Positions 12,586-23,909 of a DNA stretch of 64,000 nucleotides are shown here, piece by piece. This stretch comes from Glossina fuscipes (taxonomy: Eukaryota; Arthropoda; Insecta; Diptera; Glossinidae). The stretch lies in NCBI RefSeq assembly GCF_014805625.2, contig NW_023998415.1, positions 39,234,119-39,298,118 of the forward strand, in the 5' to 3' direction. A model generated the notes under the pieces. The model was not told the origin of the DNA. It ran no database searches and was given only the letters and a program-made list of their open reading frames with translations. The position numbers and the translations under genes are program-made. Numbering within the stretch: the first letter of the stretch is position 1; each line of letters starts with the position of its first letter.

Positions 12586-13930
12586 TTACCAATTAAGCCC
12601 TTTATTGTGGTTATTGTTTAGCTGGATTATGATGCGCGTCTTGGCTTTATTTTCTAAACGTAACGCTTTTGTAACTTCATCAACTTTCCTCACCTTCTTA
12701 CAGAATCCTTCTTCATTTTCCTCAATTACCTGCCAAATCTCTCCACAAGATCTTTTATACGAGCATTATCCTCGGTTAACTTTGCATTGGTGTCCGGTAG
12801 TGTTCCATATAATAAAGCGACTTTATGCAGCAATTTCGAAATCCATCTCCTTTTACTCTTCCGTATTATTCTTCAAGACAAGTAGCTTCTACTCCAGATT
12901 TTCCTCTTCTGCTTCCAAATCTTTCGCAGTAGTCGAAGTCATGTATATCCTCGTTATTGCATATGATATACCCTAGAGATTCGGAGTAGTATTGCTGCAT
13001 TTGCAAACGTTCTTCAAAGTCAATAACTGGATCGGTAATACGATTTCCTGCTTCCAAAATGATATTTTTATATTTTGCCAAGTGAGCAAATTCGGCCGAA
13101 TCGTCTTGTTTTTTACCAGTATTCAAATCTACTAGACAATTGCAAGGGTGACCGCATTCAGCGGTCGAATTACTGGACTGTGCAAGAGTTTGCAATGATA
13201 CCGAGGACAGGAATTTTGTCCGAATCATCTCTTAAAATGACACCTCGTCATAAGATGGCCTTCTCCAAGAGGCGAAAAACTAACCTTTGGGGTTTTTCCT
13301 TTTCCTTTAGACTTTTTCTCATTTTGTTTCGGAGGAAAGTTTTCGAAATTTTTCACATGATGCTATTGCCTTACAATATCCTTTATAAAGTGTACACAAA
13401 ACTTGGTGAACCATCACGCAGGCGTAGTTCCTTGAATCGTGCGAAATAGGGAATAGTTGTTGATAGTTTTCTTTACGTCACTAAGCTGCTGAGAGAAATC
13501 CGATATAGTTGAGTAGAGTGCTATCCAAACATTTATCAGTTCAGTTTAAACATTTATCAGTTCATTGAAGACGTCTAGATAGTGGTAATATTGTCGCTAG
13601 TTCATGTAATAACATTGGGTTCATGAAGTGGTGATTTCCTTCTCTCGACTTTATAAACGTGACCACATTCGTCGCTTTATTTGCATTCAATCGGCGGTAC
13701 GGAACAACTTTTCTGAATTTCAGATTGTATTAGCTGCTCGGGATGCCCGTAGATTTAACTTAAGGTAGTGATGATTGAGTCCATACTCTAGGAATTTTCC
13801 AAGAGGACTCAACGGTTTCCTTAGCTTTTTTCTCTAGCGAATCCCTCAGATGCATTATATTGTGCAAGTCTGAATATTAAAATTCCTCAGTAGAGCTCTT
13901 GAAAGACTCATAAAAGTTTGTCAATCTTCT
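12586..13930 (-). pseudogene. Decayed gene relic with coiled-coil-like segments, family unknown
   Basis: Read on the minus strand, a chain of open segments with protein-like composition runs from about 13929 down to 12586. It needs several frame changes and contains in-frame stops. At 13929-13796 a charged heptad-like stretch (LHNIMHLRDSLEKKAKETVE) follows TNFYESFKSSTEEF and is interrupted by one TAA at 13877-13879. At 13585-13414 lies a segment with ISDFSQQLSDVKKTINNY. At 13228-12866 is a 120-codon open frame with Cys residues (ECGHPCNCLVDL) and EFAHLAKYKNIILEAGNRI. At 12735-12586 is a charged C-terminal part (IEENEEGFCKKVRKVDEVTK). An AAG|GTTAGT donor-like site followed by TTTTAAG suggests a retained short intron near 13230-13290, so this looks like a duplicated gene rather than a processed copy. 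I cannot name the protein. Less likely, it is a live gene with unusual splicing. Confidence 0.45.
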
Positions 13931-16039
13931 AGTAAATACGAGAACAATGTTACGTGTGGTGATGCAATAGTAGGGAAGTTATGCTCTGAGATATGTATGT
14001 TAGTTAGGCGTGACGTTTTTTGGTAAAATTGCATGAAGATTGGCTTCGGGACTTAGACAACTAATTCCAGGATGACTCTAAGTGCTTGAAACGTGTTCGT
14101 TAGCGGCGTTTAACGAGGACGCCTTTTATAGCACCCATTAAGGAAAACAAGATTTTTTTCACATTTCTATTGCGACATTTACATACACTTTCTTGAATTA
14201 TTGAACATTTACGTTTATCTAACGTTACTGGTGCACCTTTACTTTTCATTGGAAAGCTTATATCCCTTTGACCAAAACAAGGCTAATTAGTTCGTTTCTG
14301 TTATCGTTTTACTAGGATCTGCTAACCATTTTCGATGTATAGTTCACTCACCACTCAAACTTATAAGTTCGATAGTATCGTTGCCTTCGATTCCATCTGT
14401 AATTTTTACTTAAATGAGTATCTTATCCTCAGTTAAGACCTCACATAAGCTGCGGCCTTAATTTAAAACAACTGCAACCAATCAACCCCAATAAGTAGTC
14501 GATCATCTCGATACATTTATATTGCCAGCAAGATCATGTGTCTACTAGATCATGAAGCTCCTAGATGACTTCTGTCAATTTTTTGTTACACCAATCTCCG
14601 AGAGTTGCTCTTAAAATTCTATCAATTATTTCATTTATATTATCTAAAAGTAAATATCAAAGACCTTGTTATGATTCCACCATAGCAAGTATCGGCACAA
14701 GGTTAATCAGTTACAATTAATTGAAATCAAACATAAATTCCACTTCTGTACACATTAATTAACATATAAGGTTATACAAAATTTTGTACGTAGACATAGC
14801 TATTATTATTGTATCCAAGAGTTTAGGTAAACTACTCAAGTACTTAAAGCTCAATGATGCAGTGTAATATGAAGGATGGAAAAACTAAATAGAAAGAAAC
14901 TTATTACGTAATATGTATTGCAAAAATTTGCTTACTTAAACAATAATCTATAGCCGCAAAGCTGGCCCAGAACTACAGGATATGATCAATAATGACAACT
15001 TTACGGACATGACCGTTTCTCTAGTATTACTATAGGCGATAGCTAGAGCATGAGATGGGACAGTGATGTTATCGTCACTGTCGATCTATCGATAACTAAT
15101 TTGTATCCCTAGTCTCCATTGACATAAACGAGAGCACAACTAATTCGGCATTCTACTCTGCAGGGTAAGTCCAACAAAGGTGCTCCCTCTGGACATTCGC
15201 AGGCCTTTCCGTGGTAGGGAATAGGTTATAAACCAGCCACCGCTAATTCAAACAAATATAACACATTTTCATTATTGATGTTGAGTAGCCTTGGACATGC
15301 TACAAGTGCTCAAGTGAATTGCATCGCTAGCAAAATTAGAAGCAGAAATACATCTTTAACTTGACTATGCAGAAAGAGATATGATATTCTAATCATGTAC
15401 TACGCTCTTAGCAATTACCAAATAAAGTTTGGATTATATATATTATGTTCGATTTTAATCCGAATTAATATCAAACTCACATTGGAACTGAAAATAGAAT
15501 GTAAATTGAAATTGCGCGTAGATTTAAAATTAAAATCAACCTGGAAGCGCAGACAAAAAGAGGTATATATCTGATGACTCTGTACTGAACACAAGGAAAA
15601 GATAACATTATGTGTCGCAGACCTATGTCGAACGGAAAAGAATGCGATGGACTTTAAGTAAACATACGAAACAGTTAAGAAGTTACCAGAAGGAAATCTG
15701 CCTTATTATGAAATCAGGTGAGGTAATCGAGTTTATTTGTGGAATCAACAATAATTGATTTTTTTAAGCGACATAATTGTTATAAAATAGATTGCTTTCA
15801 CCGTATAGTTAGACTCTAAGGTTTTAAATTTCATCTACTGGCTTGAATTCATAATCCAGTCACACGAACATGATTTAAGTAAATCTTCGATCATTGAAAT
15901 GAAAAAAGAATTCACAATTACGTAACAATTTCAAATATATATAGTATGTAGTACATATAAAAAAAAAAGAAGAAGCAAGAAAATTATATTCGATCGTTCG
16001 TATTCGAATCTTTTGCTTTCATCACCATGATCCAAAAAA
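13931..16039. other. Complex non-coding stretch, nothing identified
   Basis: The sequence is of normal complexity with few simple repeats. One TATCGATA palindrome lies at 15087-15094. A short Cys-rich minus-strand open segment (15225-15112, with ACECPEG and PCRVEC) was noticed but not accepted. No transposon or RNA gene was recognised. Confidence 0.4.
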
Positions 16040-16515
16040 AAAGAAAAGATTAAATTTTCAGAGTAAAAGAGGAAATTTATATGGTAGACGTGTGTACTTT
16101 ATGAGTGACAAGCGAAAAACGCGAAAAACATTTTGATAACATAGGGGTGTTGGTGTCGTAGGCGTCATCTTCATTTTTGCGAAGAACATAGACATACATC
16201 TTAGTAGCACTGTAAGCGTGTCCTTCGACTGATTAAGACCATTTTCAATATCAACCAGAGTGCAGGAACTTCCAGCGCTTCTGCTAAATTTGAAGTCGAT
16301 AGTTTCATTTCTACGGCTAACAGAATTTTTACAACAGACATCAGACAGACGGACAGATGGTTCGACGGACAGACAGACATGGTTAAATCGACTTAGAATT
16401 CGATCCTGTTCATGAATACATGCATATTGTGTGGGGTCTCTGACGCTTCCTGCTGGATGTTGCAAACGTGTTGACAAAGTTAATATAACCTCTGTGCTGT
16501 ACAAAAAAGACGAGA
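16040..16515 (+). repeat. Dispersed fly repeat, copy C (best plus-strand copy)
   Basis: The diagnostic block is clear: CAGACAGACGGACAGATGG, GACGGACAGACAGACATGG, TTAAATCGACTTAGAATTCG, GATCCTGTTCATGAATACAT, GCATATTGTGTGGGGTCTCT, then GACGCTTCCTGCTGGATG and GTTGCAAACG. This follows the known fly motif order: GACGGACATGGCTAGATCGA, then GATCCTGATCAAGAATATAT, then ACTTTATGGGGTCGG, then GCTTCCTTCTG. The 156-codon minus-strand frame at 16058-16528 falls inside this repeat and is not a gene. Confidence 0.75.
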
Positions 16516-17635
16516 GAATAAAAGGCAAGAAAAGATGATGGGTTGAGATAAATTAGGCCAAGACAAGTTATCCAACATACGATAAATTATCTGTTACCCA
16601 AATAAAACAACTGAAGACATTGTTAAAGAATCGGAACGAAACTGCCGTCGATCAATACAGCAATGCTCTCATCTGTCAAACGTAAAACTTGATCGTGGTT
16701 TGAATTATTGTACGCATAAATAAAATTGATATTATAAGCAATGATTTGCTTTAAATCTGTTCGAACTACTTGCACGGATAAAACCAAAATTTTTTTCTCA
16801 GCTCAGTATTATATAATAGACAGGAGCTGAGAATTTTAACTGAAGTGTCTCAATTAGCTATAACAACCGGTACGAACTATGTAAAAACTCGGCATTGCGG
16901 GACTTTAACTTCACTTCATATACAAGGAAAAATTAATTGTTGGCTGAAATGTTTTTTCATTTTTTTTTTTTCGTGCAATTCGCAGAGTTTTGAATCGATT
17001 CGTCCGCAGTTCATTTATTTGCCCAAATTAGTATAAACTCTTTGCTGTCAACTAAAACGTTTTTAAAGTTCAAAACAGAAAATTAATTTCGGTTTTTGCC
17101 GTTAAGCGTCCATTTTCATTGTCAACAATAATTTTCGCTTCACTGATTGGTAACCACTTTGAAACTGTCCAACCATCCAACCGTCTGCCTGTTCAATGAC
17201 ATACGCGCGTTACGCATTTTTGGTAATAAATGAACTAAATACAGTTTAGTTGGATGTCATTTACCGCGTTGATGTGTTTGTGGTGCCATCAAATATTTAA
17301 AGATTGAAAACTCGCAGACAGACATGTGACAATGACAAAGATTTATTAACTCAAAAATTTTCAAAAAAAATAAAAAACAAAAACCAATAAAAATACAGAG
17401 AAGAGAAACACCAAAATAAAAATGAAAAAAAAAGAAAAGAAAAGAAAAAATTAAGCTGCTATATAAAAGTTTGGTAATCAAATGACATTTTGTAGACATT
17501 GTGCGAATATTGGAACGCAGTAACGGACCAATATAGAAAATAAGAGCCGTTGTTTTAACTTTGCTAACATTGCATTAAGCAGTATAAACAAAAACTTCTG
17601 CATGTTTGGCTTCAGAAAGCGGACGATTACGATTT
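16516..17635. other. Non-coding stretch between repeat copies
   Basis: This is mostly AT-rich DNA. A 7-bp inverted repeat CTCAGCT/AGCTGAG brackets 16798-16833. A short plus-strand coding-like stretch (YDKLSVTQIKQLKTLLKN) lies near 16570-16690, and I cannot identify it. A-rich low complexity covers 17340-17455. Confidence 0.4.
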
Positions 17636-17830
17636 TCTCATACCCAATGGCAACGGCCATGAAGAGCGGGTATATTCACTTTCTCGATACGTTTGCAACA
17701 CCCAAACGAAGGCATCGGAATACCCTACAAAGTACATATACTTTCGATCAACATCAAAGTCCGTATCGATTGAAGCCTTCCATGGGTATAAATAGTAACA
17801 CATTAACTCCTTTTTCCGGTCCGGCTCAAT
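17636..17830 (-). repeat. Dispersed fly repeat, copy D
   Basis: The plus strand shows the reverse order of copy C: CATACCCAATGG, GCGGGTATATTCACTTTCTC, CGATACGTTTGCAACACCC, GGAATACCCTACAAAGTACA, ATACTTTCGATCAACATC, then TATCGATTGAAGCCTTCCATG. Reverse-complemented, it aligns with copy C through the core and shares the exact end GTTGCAAACG. The 105-codon plus frame at 17602-17919 is a by-product of this repeat. Confidence 0.7.
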
Positions 17831-18774
17831 TTCATTTCTTTTCAGTCAATTTGATTTACGCCGAAATGATTCTCTTTCATAAGAAGAAGTCTCCATTAGA
17901 CATCTGCATTTATATCTGATTTGAGAAATTCAAGATTCTTATTGCCATCAAAGATCGAATCGCATTAGTCTTAGCATTTATGTTGACGTCGGGATGAAAG
18001 ATGTCGGCTTACGATTTCTAGTGTATGAACCATACCATATCTTAATTGCGCATTACCTTCTTTTTAAGTAAACTTAGTGCTAATAATATAAACATTCAGT
18101 TTGCAAGTGTAAACGTTCGGTTTTATATGATAGACTAACATAATAAAAGTGAAAAAAGTGTATTTAGAAACAAGTTTGCTTTTCTAGAAGCTGTCACGAA
18201 TTCATTTATTGCTGAACGTCAATGAAATACTTATTCGTTTCCTTTCGGTTGTTTCTCAGTCTTTTACACTTTGAAAAGATAACAATTTCGTGTAAATATC
18301 TTAAAAAAGAAAAGGTCGCAGAACATTTCGGATATTTCGAAAGGGTGTAGAGCAAGCTTAACAGTAGTTACGTTGATTTGTCTTAGGCATTATCTTCCCG
18401 GTTTTGCTAACTGAGATAACCTTGTTCGCACTGTCCGCTTTCGTCCGTCAAGGAACTACCTCTTTATAAAATTTGGCCAATGCAAATGCAACTATGAGCT
18501 TTGAAGGCATAGCATAAAAGTTAAAAATTATTGCACTTGTACAATAGAAGCACGCACCACTTTCATAAGACACCTTTATCCTTTGATTAGGACTTGGTTG
18601 CATGGAAAAAGGTTAAACATTTCGTTAAAGTCGTAGTGAAGACAGGACAATGACTTCAATTACTTTCCTTAAAACAGGGATGACTCGTCGCGTCATAAGC
18701 TAAGTTCATTAAGTTGTGCGAGGGAAAAATGATTTTATATTTTTGCGCTACGGAGTCGCATTTATTTTGTAAGA

Positions 18775-18885
18775 ACACTTTCAACGGCCAGAGGGTAACT
18801 TCAGAGAGCCCCCTCAAAGAGTATATATGTTCTTTATCAATATCATCTTCATTATCAATCTAGACAAGTTCTTGCAAGCAGCCAA
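18775..18885 (-). repeat. Dispersed fly repeat, copy E (core only)
   Basis: The plus-strand CCCCCTCAAAGAGTATATATG, TTCTTTATCAATATCATC and AATCTAGACAAGTTC correspond to CCCTATAAAGTATATATATT, CTTGATCAGCATC and GATCTAGCCATGTCC. The orientation is the same as copy D. The flanks are too decayed to set exact ends. Confidence 0.55.
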
Positions 18886-19744
18886 ACCGAACGAAGGGCA
18901 CGGCTACCGGGCACCATTAGCTGGGAAGATCTCTGCTGAAAAAATCAGCCACGCTCAACCAGTATTATGAAATGTGAAAATTTACTTCTATACGGTTTTT
19001 TTTTAACAAGACCAAGGTGGATATAAAGGAGTCGATCACTGCCGAATGTAAATTTAATTTACGTCGTTTATGTAGTTTGAAGGGTATAAACATATAATAT
19101 AAACTAAGTGTCATATTGCATTTGCTTGATTTCGACATTGTAGGCGTATGTCGATTCTGAAATCATCCCAGAATATATAACGTAAATTACAAAAAGTATT
19201 TAAAAAAAAATTCCTCCTCCAGAAACTTTATATATTATTACCATATACGGGAAACATATAATTTTGTTGGGATCGGAATGATTAACGGCCACTCGTGACC
19301 ATAGATCATTAAATTAATAATAAATAGGTTAACAGGTCCGTAACAGTCGGGTCAAATCGAATATTAAATGCTATACATCCATACAATTTTTTATATAACC
19401 CTTCTCGGGAAAGTTAGTAGAGTAGAGTTTATATTCCAAAACATCGATTCAAAAATTTTGAAAAGCAGTAATAGTAATAGACCTTATTGTCGTGCAAAGT
19501 CAAGTTTATTTTCAAAAACTTGTTTTGTTTATATTCTTCTTCGAGATCAAGTATATGGCAGATCTTTCAACTGGAAACTTACCTTTGGCAAAACAATTAA
19601 AGTAAAGTTCTCTAGGTAGAGCTCAAGTCTAGCACATATCAAAACGATACCAAAATCTGTAAAAATGTATGCCAAGCACTTAAAAGTCTAGGAAAGTTGC
19701 ATACAACTCCTTTCATAAATTAGTGAAGTGCACATATGCAGTAA
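18886..19744. other. Non-coding stretch with one exon-like segment
   Basis: Mostly unremarkable AT-rich DNA. On the minus strand, 19656-19583 is a 74-base segment preceded by TTTTTACAG and followed by GTAAGT, giving a perfect AAG|GTAAGT donor. One of its frames is fully open. Whether it belongs with the ABC-like fragment just upstream on the same strand is unknown. Confidence 0.35.
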
Positions 19745-19840
19745 CCTGAAGCAGTGTGGCTTGTGCTTCCCACCGTTGGTAGGTCCGAGCACACCGAGGA
19801 TGTCCCCCATGCATGTAACACGATAATGATCAGAAAGAAG
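19745..19840 (-). pseudogene. ABC-transporter nucleotide-binding fragment (Walker A relic)
   Basis: Minus-strand bases 19810-19766 translate as MGDILGVLGPTNGGK. The ABC consensus around Walker A is G-[DE]-I-L-G-V-L-G-P-[ST]-G-[AS]-G-K-[ST]-[ST], as seen for example in ABCG-type half transporters. The agreement over about 14 positions is too close to be likely by chance. The motif is damaged: the first Gly of the GxGK core is Asn, and the residue after Lys is His instead of Ser/Thr. In the following reading frame the text passes into a stop within about 20 residues. A one-base shift after the Lys gives a frame ending in SGYC, reminiscent of the LSGxx that often follows. I see no Q-loop, signature or Walker B nearby, so this is probably a decayed exon and not a working transporter. 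The ABCG assignment is tentative. Confidence 0.45.
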
Positions 19841-22570
19841 TGGAGGAAGAGAAGGAGTTAACGAATGGACATATTATAGTAGGTAAGTGTATACTCAACA
19901 GATGGATATTATGTCATTATAGCTGCGAGACCAGCTACGGTCAAAACAGCGCGCACAGCGACTTTGTACTAATAATTTGATCAGTTTGACTGTCGCACGC
20001 TTTGAAAACCGCATACAGTTTACATATGCTCTTGCTGAGATTGAAATTAAAAATTAATATAACCATGTCCATCCGTATGAAACCAAATTGTAAAAGTTAA
20101 TACAGAATATTGACAGAAAACAATGCATATCTGAAAGGATCCTTCGAATGGCAAAAAATTGACGGAAAAGACCAAAGGTCTGCAATTTTAAAATATTTCC
20201 AACAATAGTTTAGAACAATGATAATGGATGATGGTGTAAGGTTTGAACATTGAGACATTTGTTGATATTTACCGGTACGGCCAGATCCAAAGCTTGTAAG
20301 CCTTGGATGGTGTCTACCGATCAATTGCCTTAAGCACTGTATGCAATTTTCTTAACTGTTTTTTTTTAGGTAATTTTTCTCATTATTCATAACATAACTT
20401 TGACATACTTTTTGGTCATGCTCTGGTTTTGCTCTTGCGCGAGATTTTTGCAATAGAGTAAGTGGTGTTTAACCAGTCTGGGCCGTATATAATAACGAAT
20501 CGTTGACATCATTTTAAAAGGTTTTTGGAATTTCATAAATTTTTATTAAAACGCGTTTTTAATTAATTGAAAAATTAACCAAACTATTCAGTTTTATTGT
20601 TATATCATTCTCTCTTTCTTTCATATATTCCCGTCCGTTGCACATATATCTGCTGTTCCAGCCGCTTACAAGTGCTGTTGTTAAAACATTTTAAACACGA
20701 ATGTATACATATGGTTATAGTTATGTGATGATTTTTTTGCGGTTGGTGTTCAATTAAATTTTAAATACATTTATGGCAGAGAATTTTGCTGCCGTTGCTG
20801 CTGCAACCGCTGCTGGCTACCATACTACAAGTGTTTGTCATGTAAATATTCATGAATTTTGTGTTCAATGTTTTAAATTTTTTATTTATTTTTTTTTTAA
20901 TTTTTTTTTTTTTTTATATTTTTATCTTTTGATATTCATTTGTGCATTTTATGTGACTCTGTTTGTTTTCTTCTTTTTTTTTTTTTTTGTTCATTTCTTT
21001 TTAGTTTCATTTTTGGGGCGTTTAACTTCATTTTGAAAGCGAAAAGATTGACAGCTGACATATCGTATGAATATTTATTTGGAAATTGTATAACAAATGC
21101 ATAATTTTTGTGCACTTTTTTCATCATTTTCTCTTCCTCTTTTCCGACCGAAATTGGTATTAATTTTTTATTCAAAATTTTTTTTTTTTTATATTTTCCT
21201 TTTTTTCCATCTGTGTTGTTTTATATGTTATGAAATTTTTGTAAATATTTGAAATTTTCTGTTTATAGTTTAATGAACTCCGGATTGTTATGTTTTTTTA
21301 TTTTCAGTTTTTTCTTCTCATACCAAACTTGGAACTGTGTGTTATTAAAGAAAACTAAGCCAAGTAATGAGAAAGGCCTTAAGAGGACGTTTAAAATATA
21401 TATATATATATATATCTAATATATATTTTTTGCTTTTACATTCTCTTACAATTCTCTTAAGGGACATATTAACTTTGCCAGGCCAAAGACATCATATAAC
21501 AAATGCTATTGAGAGAACTTATAGAATTTCTTTGCTTGAAAACTCCTTTGGCGAATATTGTTCTCAAGCACCCGATTCAATTAACAGTTGCTTGACAATT
21601 CGCTTGGGGTGCTTAGTAAATACTTTACTTTATATTATGCTTGTAAATGGCTGCGCATATCATGCGCGTAAATAGCAAAGTTTTAGAAATGGAACGTAAT
21701 GCCAAATGGAACCAAATCCATTGATTTGAGCAGCAAATGAGTTAAATTTGTTTAACGACGAGCGTAGATTTGATTCATTATCAAAATATGTTGGTTGACT
21801 TCCAGTGGTGAACATGAAAGTACTAGCCGAGTTCTCCGATTGGCAGGGGCTATTCGTGTTCATCAACGAAAGCATCAACGCTTGGCGGCTCGATACTTTT
21901 TAAGGATGCAAAAAATTCGATTCTCCCCAAACACGATTGCAAAGCCGCATAAACACATATTCAAGTCAGCCCCGTTTACTTTATAATAAATTTATTTATT
22001 GTTTTTTTTTTTTATTCTGGTTAAAGAATTGTAGCCGCAGGTGATCTGCCACGTCTCCGTTTTGCTTTTGAAAAAATGGGAAAAAAATTTTTTTTTTTTT
22101 TTTTTTTTTGTATACTTGCACTTTCATGCTTATCAACTTGCAGTTTAGGAAAAGGATGTTGTTTTTAATGTTCACAAAATCATATTATCCCCTTAGTCTA
22201 TATGTTTTCTCTAGATCTTACATATCTTTTATTTGATCACTTGCATATAATGAACTTTGTCTTGCTATACGAAAGCATTCAATTTGTCCGAGTATCGAAA
22301 GATTTCGGTGATATCGAATCCGCGGCAAGCATTCATGTTTAGCAGTTTAATGGCATTTTATTTCATTCACTTATTACATATTTTTATGAAATCATGCTGA
22401 GCGTCTTTCCTTCGTCCTTTGCTACCTAAAAAAGAAAAAGGTCAACCAGCTGGTTTAACATTAAATGCATATCAACCAGCAACGCGAAATGTCTTTTGTA
22501 GTGCGTTTATGCTGAAAGCGGCTGGAGTTACTTCTATCATTGCTGTAATTATGAGACGATAACTTCATTG
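19841..22570. other. AT-rich non-coding stretch
   Basis: T-rich tracts dominate 20880-21010 and 21170-21210, and a TA array lies at 21395-21417. A weak trace of the dispersed repeat (CCATGTCCATCCGTATG) lies at 20064-20080 and is too short to call. No gene was recognised. Confidence 0.5.
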
Positions 22571-22574
22571 CAAC

Positions 22575-22730
22575 GTGAAATGAAATAAAAGTAAGCAAAC
22601 AATCTTGGGTAGCAACTCAATGGTCGTGGAATCAAATCTCAAGTACGATGGAGTTTTCTATGAAATCGATAGCCTTTGGTGCTCTCTGTTAATCCTTGAA
22701 TTCATTTCTCTGGCCAAAAAAAAAAAAAAA
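22575..22730 (+). mobile_element. tRNA-derived SINE, diverged copy with A tail
   Basis: This copy aligns end to end with the SINE at 52279-52486. The shared blocks are GTAAGCAA (GTAGGCAA there), TAGCAACTCAATGGTCGTGG, ATCAAATCTCAAGTACG, CGATAGCCTTTGGTGC and ATTCATTTCTCTGGCCAAA. The A box is decayed (GAAATGAAATAAAAGTAAGC), so it is probably transcriptionally dead. The tail is a pure run of about 15 A, unlike the (TAA)n tail of the other copy. A weak 16-base direct repeat (22559-22574 and around 22732-22747, about 10 of 16 matching) may be an old target-site duplication. Confidence 0.6.
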
Positions 22731-23848
22731 TGTAATTTCAATAGAATTATGTTAGAAGCCATTATTGTTCCAGAACAAAGTTTTCTCTGAGTTTATGATA
22801 AACACGATACAACACAACGTACAAGAAACATCTAGCCAGAGTCAGAGGTAGAAGCACAAGTTGTTTGTTTCTTAGACGGACTTTTAATTTTGCTTTTTAA
22901 TTTTTCAATTTTTATATCGATTACCGAAGAATTTATGGGTATATTACCTATATATAAAACCTTTACAACAACATCCAGAAGGAAGCTTCATAAACCCACA
23001 AAAGATATAATATATATAAACTTGCCCATTATCAAATTCTGAATCCATTTAATTATATGTCCGCCTATATAAAGCCAGCGGTAAAGATGGTCCTGTTCAG
23101 ATTCAAATTTGGCATGAATACTAAAAGCTCTTATCGGCGAGTTATGTGCTTAAAGTGGGGCAATCATAAAATGAAAACACTTTTAGCTCTAAAAGTTAGC
23201 AAATGGGTATTTTGCTCATTACTCAAGTACCGCAACGGTGTATATTTACATAGGATGTAGAAGATCTCCTCTTACTTCTTGCTTGTTTATTATAATTCAT
23301 CATATGTGTATGTGTAAGCACAAACTGTATGTTTACAAGTCACTAAGCAACCACTTAATGATTTAAATAAATGTTAATGTAAATGCCAGTGATTTGAGTG
23401 AAATAATTTCATAAAATCAGAGAAATTGCTCTCAGTGTAGAACTTGTATTAAAAATTTGAAGTTTACTTTTTAGAAAACTTTTATGAAATAAATTTAACA
23501 ATCACTTATATATTGTTATTTTGCTTCTTTACATTTTTTTAGGAACCATTGCTTGCCTATTTTTTAAGCTGCCAAAGTATAAATCTACTGCAAAATTACT
23601 GAATGCCCAAGAGACCTACATATACATATCCAGTAGACAGTAGAAAAAGAGCTACGAAAAATTTAAATTACCTTTAAAAGCTGCATAGACACGTACCCAG
23701 CAATAATGTTATCGCTTTGTTACTGTCAGCTATAAAGGCAGCTAACAGTGGCGAGGACAGAGGAACGCATAAGTGAAGGAATAAAAATAATACACATATT
23801 ATTTATGCATTGATGCAAAAGTTACTAATAGATTGCATAAACAGCAAT

Positions 23849-23909
<61 letters not shown>

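Noticed and set aside
15112..15225. Minus-strand Cys-rich stretch with ACECPEG and PCRVEC, EGF-like at first sight
   Set aside because: It is only about 38 codons long, has no complete six-Cys EGF spacing and is bounded by stops.
16058..16528. 156-codon minus-strand open frame, the longest in the window
   Set aside because: It lies entirely in dispersed-repeat copy C and translates its antisense; it has no protein family features.
17602..17919. 105-codon plus-strand open frame
   Set aside because: Most of it is a minus-oriented copy of the dispersed repeat (copy D).
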